A stretch of DNA of 46,434 nucleotides from Bacteroidota bacterium (GTDB lineage Bacteria > Bacteroidota > Ignavibacteria > UBA10030 > UBA8401): assembly GCA_030679145.1 (NCBI GenBank), contig JAUXTU010000099.1, positions 1 through 46,434 of the forward strand, read 5' to 3'. Below, piece after piece: positions 15,337 through 24,425 of the stretch. Position numbers and translations under genes: made by a program. The notes beneath the pieces were generated by a model, which was given only the letters and a program-made list of their open reading frames with translations, searched no databases and had not been told where the DNA came from. Each line of letters opens with the position of its first letter. Position 1 is the first letter of the stretch.

Positions 15337-16425
15337 CTAATTATTTGTTGAAAGGCGATACAGAACAATACGGTTATTTTGAGTATCGCAAACATAGAGC
15401 GTATTTTCAGCAACTGCCACACTTGAAGGACCACGAAGTGAAATCCCCGAGGTGCGCGTTCCAAAGGATTCAGATTTCAATCTCCCTCGGCTATTAAATT
15501 TGGATATACTATCCAATTGTGAATCAACAATAAAGATATCGCGTTTGATTCTGTCGATACCTACGCCTTTTGCATTTTGAAACCTATTAGGATTGACAAA
15601 ATCAATATTTCGTTGATCAGGATTAGAAGGATCATATTTTGGTATCCACCCTTCAAAATCTGCCGTCTTTGAAAACACCATCCATATCGCAGCGTATTGA
15701 ATTCCATCAGAGCTTTGAGTTACAATAAAATCTCCACTATTCGGGAACGTCGCCAAATTAGTCGGATGATTGATATTTGTTATTGAACTTCCGGCACCGG
15801 ATTGCAATTCACCGAGAGGAGTGATAAATGAATCTTTCTTTCCGGATGCATCAGGTCTATATCGAAAACGGAGAATGCGGGCATCAGGATCTACAAAACT
15901 GCTATTATCCGGCCCATCTCTTGCAATAAGAAATTCATCATTCAATATTACTCCGATACCGGTAAACCGTCTTTTCGGTCGTGCAGGTTCCTTCCACACA
16001 GTATCCATATTTGCAACATCTAGATGATGTGCAAAGGGAACTAATTTTATTCTAAGGACAATACCGATCGTGTCGCCATTCGCTTCAATGGTTTCAGCTC
16101 CAACCAGAAGGTCAAGACGCTGATCTTGTGCAACAGAGATTGGATGAAGAATCTTCCTGCTGACACTTAAAATTTGCCCTGCCTGATTGAGCATCACAAT
16201 GCGATTATTATATGTATCTGTCACGTAAATAAGCTGATCTTGCCCATACAAGATTGAAGTCGGCTTATTAAAAATTCCTCCCCAAGAACTTTTTTCAATA
16301 TATGTTGTATCACCGATCGTCACAATATCCGTTATCTTTGGAAGTGTCGAAAGGTCAAATTTTTCCTGACACCCAATAAAAAAAAGGGCGGATAAAATAA
16401 AAAATATAGAAAAGATTTTTTTCAT
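15337..16425 (-). CDS. NHL-repeat beta-propeller lipoprotein
   Basis: The 362-residue protein begins MKKIFSIFFILSALFFIGC, a lipoprotein signal with the lipid-modified cysteine at residue 19. The body contains NHL-type propeller blades, clearest as VTDTYNNRIVMLNQAGQI near residue 70 and VCDTQNNRIVLYRLS at the C-terminus, with intermediate blades such as IFIVDSQLDSISKFNSRGRL. NHL propellers usually bind protein or glycan ligands rather than catalyse. The frame can be extended to 16521 but that overlaps the upstream gene; the ATG at 16425 gives a proper signal peptide. It is last in the six-gene envelope operon, 22 bases behind the PorV-like gene. Confidence 0.8.
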   Translation of the reverse strand: MKKIFSIFFILSALFFIGCQEKFDLSTLPKITDIVTIGDTTYIEKSSWGGIFNKPTSILYGQDQLIYVTDTYNNRIVMLNQAGQILSVSRKILHPISVAQDQRLDLLVGAETIEANGDTIGIVLRIKLVPFAHHLDVANMDTVWKEPARPKRRFTGIGVILNDEFLIARDGPDNSSFVDPDARILRFRYRPDASGKKDSFITPLGELQSGAGSSITNINHPTNLATFPNSGDFIVTQSSDGIQYAAIWMVFSKTADFEGWIPKYDPSNPDQRNIDFVNPNRFQNAKGVGIDRIKRDIFIVDSQLDSISKFNSRGRLKSESFGTRTSGISLRGPSSVAVAENTLYVCDTQNNRIVLYRLSTNN

Positions 16426-16447
16426 GAAACTTTTTAGTTCACCAATT

Positions 16448-17488
16448 TTAATACGTAATTGAAACCGATATTCTTTGCACTTTTCCCAAATCATTGAAAT
16501 TGGTATAAGCGTAATCAACATTTGCCGTGGTAATACCTAACGGGATTCGAACTCCACCACCAAATGACAGATCTTCCGCAGTCGAAATAGATTTCCCTAA
16601 AAATGATTCACCAATTGTTCTTTTTACTCCTGCGCGGAGAAAGAACATTTTATCATATTCATATTCACAGCCGAAACGGATATTTTCTGCATTGTCATTA
16701 GGATGATTCAATTGTATAGAAGTTGTTAATCTATTAACATCATCCTGCCATGGTTCAAATGCATATCCGAGCCTGAACAATGTTGGGGGAGAAAATTCCT
16801 GAAACGAAGAAACAGTTTCAGCTTTTCCATTCTTCACCGAACCTGTTGGTCTTACATTATTTCCAAAATTCGAAACTACAACAGAAAACCGTGAAGTTCC
16901 TAGACCCATATAATAAAATGTCCCGATATCAATAAGAATAGCATCTGAATGAAGTTCGGCTATCGTTTCACGCACGTAACGAACAGTGGTACCAAAACTA
17001 AATTGATCTGTCATTTTTCGCGCATACGTTCCGCCAATTGCAATATCGTGATAGTTAAAATAATTCCCGGTTCCTGTCGGTTGGTATTCAGTTGTAATTT
17101 GCATTGGAGAGGTTGTTAACGAAGTAAAAGACAGTGCTACAATATTATTATCATCCAACCGGAGACTGGCGGCGGCGAAATCATATTTTAAATCAACCAA
17201 CCATTCTGCATGAGAGAATATCGCTTGATTAGAACTTGAACTTGTCAGTCCGGCGGGATTCCAATAAACCGATGAAACATCATTGACAACTGCAACAAAC
17301 GATTCGCTCATAGAAGACCCGCGAGCATCGGCACCAATCTTCAGGAATTGAAAAGAAGAAATACCGGATCGCTGTCCACCAAGGTTTGGAACAAACTGAG
17401 CAATTGAACTTTGAACAAATAACACAGAGAATAGTATCACTACTATAGAGTACCAAAATTTTATATGTTTAGGATAATGTTTAATCAT
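16448..17488 (-). CDS. PorV/PorQ-family outer-membrane beta-barrel protein
   Basis: The 346-residue protein has a signal peptide ending near SSIAQ and then FLKIGADARGSSMSESFVA and VSSVYWNPAGLTSS, the signature N-terminal region of the PorV/PorQ family (FadL-like barrels). In T9SS, PorV is the shuttle that binds the sorting domain of a secreted protein and brings it to the PorU sortase; paralogues often serve particular cargo. The chain ends in alternating beta-strands closing with RISVSITY. It begins one base after the TonB-dependent receptor stop and lies downstream of two T9SS-like secreted proteins, so a dedicated cargo shuttle role is plausible but inferred. Confidence 0.85.
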   Translation of the reverse strand: MIKHYPKHIKFWYSIVVILFSVLFVQSSIAQFVPNLGGQRSGISSFQFLKIGADARGSSMSESFVAVVNDVSSVYWNPAGLTSSSSNQAIFSHAEWLVDLKYDFAAASLRLDDNNIVALSFTSLTTSPMQITTEYQPTGTGNYFNYHDIAIGGTYARKMTDQFSFGTTVRYVRETIAELHSDAILIDIGTFYYMGLGTSRFSVVVSNFGNNVRPTGSVKNGKAETVSSFQEFSPPTLFRLGYAFEPWQDDVNRLTTSIQLNHPNDNAENIRFGCEYEYDKMFFLRAGVKRTIGESFLGKSISTAEDLSFGGGVRIPLGITTANVDYAYTNFNDLGKVQRISVSITY

Positions 17489-17489
17489 T

Positions 17490-20342
17490 CTAGAATCGAA
17501 ATGAAATTCCTAATTTGGCATTACGCGGAGCAAGATATCTTGCCGGATTATACGGAAATGGTGAAACGGTTCCTTGTAAATCCGGATAAAGCGGATCATT
17601 GTATGTTAACGGAGTTTTATCTCCATACTCATACGCTTTACCGGTGATTGGATTTACAATCTGTGAATTCTTATTATCAAACAAGTTTTGAATTTCAAGA
17701 GAGAGTGTCATTTTTGCAAAACCTAAATCGAAATATTTTTCCATGTTCAGGTTTGCATAGAACCAGAATTCACCAACTCCCTGCGACAAATTTGTATAAT
17801 CTGTTCGATATTCAGGTCTTCCATCAGATCCAATACCTGAGTATAATTGCGGGGTGAATCTTTTTCCGGATTGGAAAAAGAAACGTGTATACACATTATA
17901 ATCACTGAAATTCAGAGGGGCATCCTCAAATAACGGCTCATTCTTTTTCACATTCAAATTAGCTGTGATCTGTGCCTGTAAAGGACGATCCCATGAGACA
18001 TAGTTTTCTTTAATGGATGTTTCGAGTCCGCCACTTGACAAATTGAACAATGCCTCGGTTGCTGAAGAACTCTTCCCTGTTGAAATAGAGTATGAACCCG
18101 AAAAAGTAGTTTGAAAACTAGATGTAAAACGGTGAGTATATTCTAATTCAAAACCCCGAGTTCTTGCGTAATCTGAATTTACATATGTTGTATATGAACC
18201 GGAGAAACGAACGCTTGTAGAACGAACAGAGCGAGCTGTGATATAATCAAAGATATCTTTATAGTACGCAGTAAGAGTAAAAACATCATTTTCAGTAATC
18301 TGATTCCGAAGTCCAAGTTCGTATGCCACAGTAGTTTCAGGATTCAAATTGGGGTTACCGATAATTTGAGAAGATGAGCGAGCACTGCTTTCTGTGAGTT
18401 TTGAATAAACGTACGTTGGTCGTGGAAGTTTGGAAAAGTGTCCGTAAGAAAAGAACAATGTTTGATTATCTGAAACCGGATGCGAAATTCCAAGTCGAGG
18501 ACTCAAACGTCCCTTCCAACGTCTTCCAAAAAGTACCGATGTTTGACCCTTGTATTGTTCACGGATATCCTCCGAAGCTAATGGAATGTTAGGATTATTT
18601 ATTGCATCATCAACAAATTTTCCGGGGAACCAATAATCAAAGCGAAGTCCAAAATTCAAAACCATTCCGCTGATTGAGATATTATCCTGAACATAAATAG
18701 CACCGCTTGCGGGACTCACCTCATAAATATCATTGTTCAAACCAAGCGGCTTAATCCATGGCTGTGTAATATCTGCCATCTGCATATTCTGAAACTTCAT
18801 CTCAATTCCAGATTTGAATTTATTTTTTTCAGTAAAATGATTTGTAAAGTCAAATTTTATGGAATAATCATCGATAAAATGATCTCTCCAACTATTTGGA
18901 CCACCAACGTCAAAAAAACCATCGCCGGGAATAACACCAACTTTTGAACTGTCTTGATTATAATATTGTATTGGAAGCGTAACAATATCGCGTGGCTCAT
19001 TGTATTGACTATAATCCTTCCCATTCGCATCACCACGCACATGTGCGGAATATCTACTTAAAACAATTTCATAAAATGATTTCGAGCTTAGCGTTTGAGT
19101 CCAAGCAATAGAATGTTGAATGTTAATTTGCGTATATGTTGCAGCGCTATCTAGAATCTTTTGGTAATCGAATTGATATCCAGGCTGAGGATCCTCCCGT
19201 TCTAAAGTTGTTTTTACAGTTGCAGAGTTTTGATCAATCGAAACAGATTGATTATAAGAATATGCAAGTTTTTCAGTAGGAGAAATTCTCCATGTAAATT
19301 TTGTTGCCCAGGAAAATGCATTTGAAAGGCGGAATGCGAAATCTTTTCCTTTGAAAATTGTTGAATATAATTGTGTGGGAACACGTTTGGAGTATGTTCC
19401 GTTATTTTTTCCATTAACAATATTTTCCATCCACCGTGTATATCCATCCGAGATGTTGCCGGAAAAATTTCCAAAAAATGTAACTGTCCCCGGAAGCAGA
19501 TCATTGATAATTGGAACCGGCCCGCTAAAATTCGTTTCAAAAATATCCGTGTTGAAAAAATGCCTGGAATTTGATCCAACAAACCGATCTGTTTTATAAC
19601 CAAAACCGCCGCTGTATTTATCACTTCCTTCTTTCATCGTGATTTTAATAACGCCCGAAGTCGCCTGCCCATATTCAGCGTTATATCCACCGGTGATTAC
19701 TTCCATTTCCTGAATTGCTTCGGGACTGACTTGAAGACCAAATCCGCTGCCGCCAAGAACATCCTGCACAGAAACACCATCAACCAAATAAGCATTTTCA
19801 TAACCACGACTGCCGCGAATATGAATTTCGTTATCGGACTGTACTACACCTGTTTGAAGCCCAACAACATCTTTTACATCGGTCAATGCCGCAACGGTAA
19901 GATCTTCATTTCGAATTATTTTCTTACTGGAAGTTTCTTCAACATCGAACAATCTTTTCTCACCAATAATAACAACTTCCTGACCAAGAGAAAGAACAGA
20001 TTCTGTCATTTTTACATTTAATTCGAGATTTTTTCCAGCTTCTACTTTTATTCCTGAATATTGTACAGTCTTATATCCCAACAAAGTCACATCGATATTA
20101 TAGACACCTGCGTTAAGGTGTTCAATTTTGAAATTTCCATCAAAATCGGATGAGGCGCCGTAATATGTCCCTTTAACAAGAATGTTTACACTTGGTAGAC
20201 CTTCTTTTGTATTCTCATCAACCACTCTGCCAACAATACTTCCGGTTGACGACTCTGTCTTTTGAGCAAATGAACTACCCATCATCAAGATCATCAGAGT
20301 GCTCAATAAAAAGACATTGCAATATTTGAATATATTATTCAC
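17490..20342 (-). CDS. TonB-dependent outer-membrane receptor with carboxypeptidase-like N-terminal domain
   Basis: The 950-residue protein has a signal peptide (ending near SSFAQ), a CarboxypepD-regulatory-like beta-sandwich at about 33-115 (TGSIVGRVVDENTKEGLPSVNI), a plug domain at about 130-235 (EIHIRGSRGYENAYLVDGVSVQD and GGYNAEYGQATSGVI), and a long beta-barrel ending in the terminal phenylalanine (LGISFRF) needed for BAM insertion. Such receptors import large ligands using TonB energy. It starts with GTG, overlapping the previous stop by one base (TAGTG), and the PorV-like gene follows one base after its stop, so the three are translationally linked. No SusD partner is present, so it is not a classical SusCD pair; the ligand is unknown. 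Confidence 0.9.
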   Translation of the reverse strand: MNNIFKYCNVFLLSTLMILMMGSSFAQKTESSTGSIVGRVVDENTKEGLPSVNILVKGTYYGASSDFDGNFKIEHLNAGVYNIDVTLLGYKTVQYSGIKVEAGKNLELNVKMTESVLSLGQEVVIIGEKRLFDVEETSSKKIIRNEDLTVAALTDVKDVVGLQTGVVQSDNEIHIRGSRGYENAYLVDGVSVQDVLGGSGFGLQVSPEAIQEMEVITGGYNAEYGQATSGVIKITMKEGSDKYSGGFGYKTDRFVGSNSRHFFNTDIFETNFSGPVPIINDLLPGTVTFFGNFSGNISDGYTRWMENIVNGKNNGTYSKRVPTQLYSTIFKGKDFAFRLSNAFSWATKFTWRISPTEKLAYSYNQSVSIDQNSATVKTTLEREDPQPGYQFDYQKILDSAATYTQINIQHSIAWTQTLSSKSFYEIVLSRYSAHVRGDANGKDYSQYNEPRDIVTLPIQYYNQDSSKVGVIPGDGFFDVGGPNSWRDHFIDDYSIKFDFTNHFTEKNKFKSGIEMKFQNMQMADITQPWIKPLGLNNDIYEVSPASGAIYVQDNISISGMVLNFGLRFDYWFPGKFVDDAINNPNIPLASEDIREQYKGQTSVLFGRRWKGRLSPRLGISHPVSDNQTLFFSYGHFSKLPRPTYVYSKLTESSARSSSQIIGNPNLNPETTVAYELGLRNQITENDVFTLTAYYKDIFDYITARSVRSTSVRFSGSYTTYVNSDYARTRGFELEYTHRFTSSFQTTFSGSYSISTGKSSSATEALFNLSSGGLETSIKENYVSWDRPLQAQITANLNVKKNEPLFEDAPLNFSDYNVYTRFFFQSGKRFTPQLYSGIGSDGRPEYRTDYTNLSQGVGEFWFYANLNMEKYFDLGFAKMTLSLEIQNLFDNKNSQIVNPITGKAYEYGDKTPLTYNDPLYPDLQGTVSPFPYNPARYLAPRNAKLGISFRF

Positions 20343-22078
20343 TAGTTCAATTGGAATTCGTCTTCAACGATATGTTTAAAAAATGCAGGGAGGTTTTTAT
20401 TACCATTCATTTTATGCAGAGGCAGAGCTATAAGAACAAAACGTTTTGAATTATCAATACATCCAATTTCAGGCGTACCACTGTAACGGAATGTACCATT
20501 TGTATAATAGTTCTTTGATGAATCAAGCGCATAGATATATTCTGAGTCCGTTCTTTTATAAACACGACGCCAGTTAAAGTTATGAATGGTTGAGGTTGAG
20601 TCAAAAGCCAATTGCGGATACGTGTTGTTGAGCGAAAGAACTTTTGTTCCCCTCGGAATTCGTAAATCGGCATTTGTATGCAAATTTGTACTTGAATTTG
20701 CATCCGTCGTTACACTATCAATAGGAGCAAAATCATTCAATGCTCTCACATCCGCAAACGATATAAAGGAAGGAAATGTTGTTGAAAATATCACTTTGCC
20801 GCCCGTCTGGGTATAATGATATAATCCAATTTGGGCAGGTAAATAACTCGGGTATAAATCACTATACCAAAAAACAATATCAAATAACTTTAATGTTTGG
20901 ATAAGTTGCGGGTTCATATTTTTGGGGACAAACACTCCATATTTTTGTAGAGTCAATTGATTTTGTTTTTCATCCGCCGTCATTCCGAATCCAATATCAA
21001 GGACATCAAAGTTCGAATATGATTTCCCCGGTAATGCATCTTCTATAATCGTTCGGAAAATTGATACGGCAGTCGGTTGGTCGGGTTGATTATAATCAAC
21101 AACAAACAACATTTTACTTTTAGGTTTTTTAACGAACCATTTTTTAGATGGGCTCGAGGGCATTGTTATAACTTTTGAAAATTCACCTGCAACATCTTTT
21201 GCCTGCACGTAGAGAATATTCTCTGCATCTAACTTTAATCCTTTTATTTTCCCTCTCAACTGCATATTGGGAAATATTCCCGTATAGACATCCGCGTCTG
21301 CAACGTTCAAAGAGATATTGCTCACAATGCGTGGAACAATAAGTGTTACGAATGTAACGGTATTGTTTACTGTGAGCCATCGATCAGAAGTTGATGTATC
21401 ATTAAGAGCTAAACGGTAAGAAGCAATAGTTTGATCTCCGTCGATATCTGTTCCGTACCAAGAAAATGTCGCAACTGTGAATGTTGTTTCAGGTTGTTGT
21501 ACAGTTGATGAGTCCAACGTATTGACGGAGAAGAAAACATTTGGAGGTGTATTACGTAACGGCAACAATTGAATAGATCCTTTGGGATCTATAGAATTTG
21601 ACAATGAAGAGAGCGTAACATCTACACTGTCAAATATTCCATTTGTATTTTTATCCCAATACGGCTGTGGGATTAATCTGATTTGAGCATTTTGGGAAAG
21701 CTGCTTCGGGTCAAACGTATTATCAACTGATCGAATAATGACCGTAAAACTATCCCTCTTCGTCAATAATGGCAAAGAAATTATACTGTCTGTTCTTGTT
21801 GTCCAATAATAGGTGCTTGTATCAGGATAAGGTAGGGTTCCATGTAAGCGATAATTCCCCGAAGTAATAAGATATCCAACAACAATTCCATCCGGATCTT
21901 CTCCGTACCAATATAAATGTTGACGCGAAGAGGATTCTAAAAGCGTAGAGTCCGAAACGATATACAATCGCGTTGATGGTAACTGGTTTGGTTTCGGTTG
22001 GTTTGGAAGTTCTTTTTGACAAGAACCAATTAGAAATCCGGCAACAACAAGGATAATATTTTTGGAAATATTTTTCAT
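20342..22078 (-). CDS. Uncharacterised lipoprotein with Ig/fibronectin-like repeats
   Basis: The 578-residue protein starts MKNISKNIILVVAGFLIGSC, a lipoprotein signal with Cys20. Two similar segments, LYWYGEDPDGIVVGYLI near residue 55 and FSWYGTDIDGDQTIASYRLAL near 205, look like repeated Ig/fibronectin-type domains with an acidic DxDG loop. The C-terminal half (MLFVVDYNQPDQPTAVSIF, DIVFWYSDLYPSYLP, GGKVIFSTTFPSF) resembles a flavodoxin or class I amidotransferase-like alpha/beta fold without a catalytic triad that I can identify. A hairpin lies five bases before the start codon. It overlaps the receptor gene by one base, so it probably works with it, perhaps as a surface-exposed partner. Confidence 0.7.
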   Translation of the reverse strand: MKNISKNIILVVAGFLIGSCQKELPNQPKPNQLPSTRLYIVSDSTLLESSSRQHLYWYGEDPDGIVVGYLITSGNYRLHGTLPYPDTSTYYWTTRTDSIISLPLLTKRDSFTVIIRSVDNTFDPKQLSQNAQIRLIPQPYWDKNTNGIFDSVDVTLSSLSNSIDPKGSIQLLPLRNTPPNVFFSVNTLDSSTVQQPETTFTVATFSWYGTDIDGDQTIASYRLALNDTSTSDRWLTVNNTVTFVTLIVPRIVSNISLNVADADVYTGIFPNMQLRGKIKGLKLDAENILYVQAKDVAGEFSKVITMPSSPSKKWFVKKPKSKMLFVVDYNQPDQPTAVSIFRTIIEDALPGKSYSNFDVLDIGFGMTADEKQNQLTLQKYGVFVPKNMNPQLIQTLKLFDIVFWYSDLYPSYLPAQIGLYHYTQTGGKVIFSTTFPSFISFADVRALNDFAPIDSVTTDANSSTNLHTNADLRIPRGTKVLSLNNTYPQLAFDSTSTIHNFNWRRVYKRTDSEYIYALDSSKNYYTNGTFRYSGTPEIGCIDNSKRFVLIALPLHKMNGNKNLPAFFKHIVEDEFQLN

Positions 22079-22083
22079 TATAG

Positions 22084-22116
22084 AATCCCGTCAAAGGTTC
22101 ACTCTTTGACGGGATT
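22084..22116. promoter_or_regulatory. Intercistronic hairpin just before the lipoprotein start codon
   Basis: AATCCCGTCAAAG (22084-22096) and CTTTGACGGGATT (22104-22116) form a perfect 13-bp stem with a 7-base loop. On the minus strand the hairpin begins 6 bases after the T9SS protein stop and ends 5 bases before the ATG at 22078, with no T-run. It would cover the ribosome-binding region and could reduce downstream expression or mark an mRNA processing point. Confidence 0.6.
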
Positions 22117-22122
22117 AAAGAT

Positions 22123-24384
22123 CTATTTTACAAGAAGCATTTTTTTAACTTGAACAAAATTTCCGGAAGAAATTCTATAAAGATACATTCCCGTGGAAAG
22201 TTTGGATGCATCAAATTTTACAGAATATGTTCCGGATGTTTGGTACTCGTTCACCAAGGTTGCAACTTCTTGACCAATTACATTGTACACTTTTAGCAGC
22301 ACTGTTCCTGCATTTTTAAGCGAGTAACTGAACGTTGTTGAAGGATTAAATGGATTAGGATAATTTTGTTCAAGAGAATATTCTCCTGGCAACACATTAT
22401 TCCGAGTGATCTGCACTCCTAAAACCGGAGAGAAACCTACAAAATCAGCATTTGTCCTAGGAACAATTTTATAGCGACCAAAACTATAGTGAAGGACACC
22501 TGCCATTGAAGCAAATTTATCTCCAACCTTAACAACTGTTAATCCAATTCCCGTATCTGCTATGACGTTTGAATACTTATTTTTACCATCACGACGAACA
22601 AGCATTGATTGATTACTATTCGAGATCGAATATTCAGTAGCATCACTAAAAACTGGGTCAATGCTTTTCACTTCAACAGAATCGAACTGAACAAGCATCC
22701 CCTCGTACGGTTCTGCATTCAAATTACCATTACTTGCTGCATCACCAAAACGTTCTGTCTTTAACTTTACAAATGCCGGCAAGGGATTTCCCGAAGAAAC
22801 AACACGTGCTGATGTAATATTAAATAATTCTGTAACATCGTTAAATTCAGAAATCGAACCAGTGACAATAACACTATCACCAATTTTTATTTTACGCATA
22901 ATTGAGTCCGGACCAACAACCCACAAACCACTCCACGGTGTATTTCCGCTTTGTATATAATATCCGCTCGGTCCACCGGCAGAAAGAGCAGAAACACGAA
23001 GTGCAGAAGTGTCAACAGTTACAATACCTCCAACAGAATCAATTGCTCCAAGATATGGTGTTCTTCCATTGTTGAAAGGGGTTCTTTGAACATCACTTGG
23101 CAACAATATTTTTTGAGCATCTCTGTCTAAAACAGTATAGAAGAAAAACCCTTTTGATGTATCAAATTGTGTTAACACACTACTATTTGATAAATGGACA
23201 ACCGAACCGACAGAATCAGTTACCCGAATAAAATAACTCACCGTTGAACCAACAACTTGTTTTGGAATCTGTACTAAATACGTACTGTCACTCGGATGAC
23301 TCACCATAGGTATTTCTTGCCAAGCTCCATTTCCAACTCTATAAACAACTCCTGCTGTTGTAATACTTCCGGTTTTTAAGATCGGGTCATTTTGACGATA
23401 AATTTTTGCAGAAATTGTTGGTGTGGAATCATTGTCAACAATAATGGGGTTTCTTCTATGAGTTGTTACCGAAGGAGGCAATGTTTTTCCGTATACGACA
23501 TCCCCGGGATATATTGGAGAAATTCTATACCCTCTATTAGACTCCTGTCCAGACACTGCGCCAATGTATCCAATTAATGTATCAATCGGAGTTCCCAACA
23601 ATGGTACTTTATAATTTAAATCATGAGGATTACCAACTCTGTCTACTGAGGTTGTATCAACAGTAAAATGATATGACCAGTCATAATCTGAAAGTGTATT
23701 TCCATTTTCATCAACGAATTGCCATGTGCCCCTTGACGAATTAACAATAGCGCCAACCCTGACATTTGTAAACATCACTCTCATCCCCTCCCACTTTTCA
23801 CCTGTTGTGAATTTTACTTTCCCACCAGGATTGTTACCAATATTAAAATCTGAGACCGACAATTTCACTGGTGCTGGCAATGGATTACCTGAAGAGAGAA
23901 TTTCAATTTTTATTCCAGCAATAGGGGTGAATTGCGTTGCACTTTCCATTGCACCTGAAGGAAATTCATCAATAATTCCGGTTATTTTAATGATATCACC
24001 CTGTTCAATAGTAAATAAACCAGCCGCGTCTGCAGCTGCATTCCCGCCACTATATCGAACAAAAATTCCGGAGTATGGATCCGAAGCAGTAACACCGGTA
24101 TCAGTTATACACAAAGTATTTCCCAAAGCAGTATAAGTAATTACTTTAGCTGGAACTGTAACCAATGCAATGACGCTAACTGTTTCTCTTTGAGTCGTAT
24201 TAATTCTATACATTGTAGATGCCTGGAGCAGCCATCTCGGTGTTACGCCAACTCCCAAAGAATCAGCAATTTTTAGCGAATCAGGATGTACAGTTTGAAT
24301 TTCTTTAACGGTAACAATTCTGTAATCCTTAGCGTAGACACTAAGCAGGCCAGCCAATACAAAGAACAATAAAAACTTTTTCAT
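22123..24384 (-). CDS. Secreted protein with OB-fold-like repeats and a T9SS type A sorting domain
   Basis: The 753-residue protein has a signal peptide (MKKFLLFFVLAGLLSVYA) and, in its last 85 residues, a classic type A T9SS sorting domain: LEQNYPNPFNPSTTFSYSL, LLKVYNVIGQEVATLVN, and GMYLYRISSG with a terminal LLVK. Two OB-fold-like segments are visible: around 90-165 (GIFVRYSGG with GDIIKITGIIDEFP) and around 455-530 (GLWVVGPDS with GDSVIVTGSISEF). A beta-sandwich region lies between (around 310-390). OB units of this type occur beside nuclease or lamin-tail domains in secreted proteins, but no catalytic domain is evident, so a binding role is more likely. A strong GAGGAGG precedes the ATG. 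It follows the other secreted protein by 41 bases in the same operon. Confidence 0.85.
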   Translation of the reverse strand: MKKFLLFFVLAGLLSVYAKDYRIVTVKEIQTVHPDSLKIADSLGVGVTPRWLLQASTMYRINTTQRETVSVIALVTVPAKVITYTALGNTLCITDTGVTASDPYSGIFVRYSGGNAAADAAGLFTIEQGDIIKITGIIDEFPSGAMESATQFTPIAGIKIEILSSGNPLPAPVKLSVSDFNIGNNPGGKVKFTTGEKWEGMRVMFTNVRVGAIVNSSRGTWQFVDENGNTLSDYDWSYHFTVDTTSVDRVGNPHDLNYKVPLLGTPIDTLIGYIGAVSGQESNRGYRISPIYPGDVVYGKTLPPSVTTHRRNPIIVDNDSTPTISAKIYRQNDPILKTGSITTAGVVYRVGNGAWQEIPMVSHPSDSTYLVQIPKQVVGSTVSYFIRVTDSVGSVVHLSNSSVLTQFDTSKGFFFYTVLDRDAQKILLPSDVQRTPFNNGRTPYLGAIDSVGGIVTVDTSALRVSALSAGGPSGYYIQSGNTPWSGLWVVGPDSIMRKIKIGDSVIVTGSISEFNDVTELFNITSARVVSSGNPLPAFVKLKTERFGDAASNGNLNAEPYEGMLVQFDSVEVKSIDPVFSDATEYSISNSNQSMLVRRDGKNKYSNVIADTGIGLTVVKVGDKFASMAGVLHYSFGRYKIVPRTNADFVGFSPVLGVQITRNNVLPGEYSLEQNYPNPFNPSTTFSYSLKNAGTVLLKVYNVIGQEVATLVNEYQTSGTYSVKFDASKLSTGMYLYRISSGNFVQVKKMLLVK

Positions 24385-24425
24385 TTTTCCTCCTCATACA
24401 TTAATAAATATAGTACAGTAATTTT

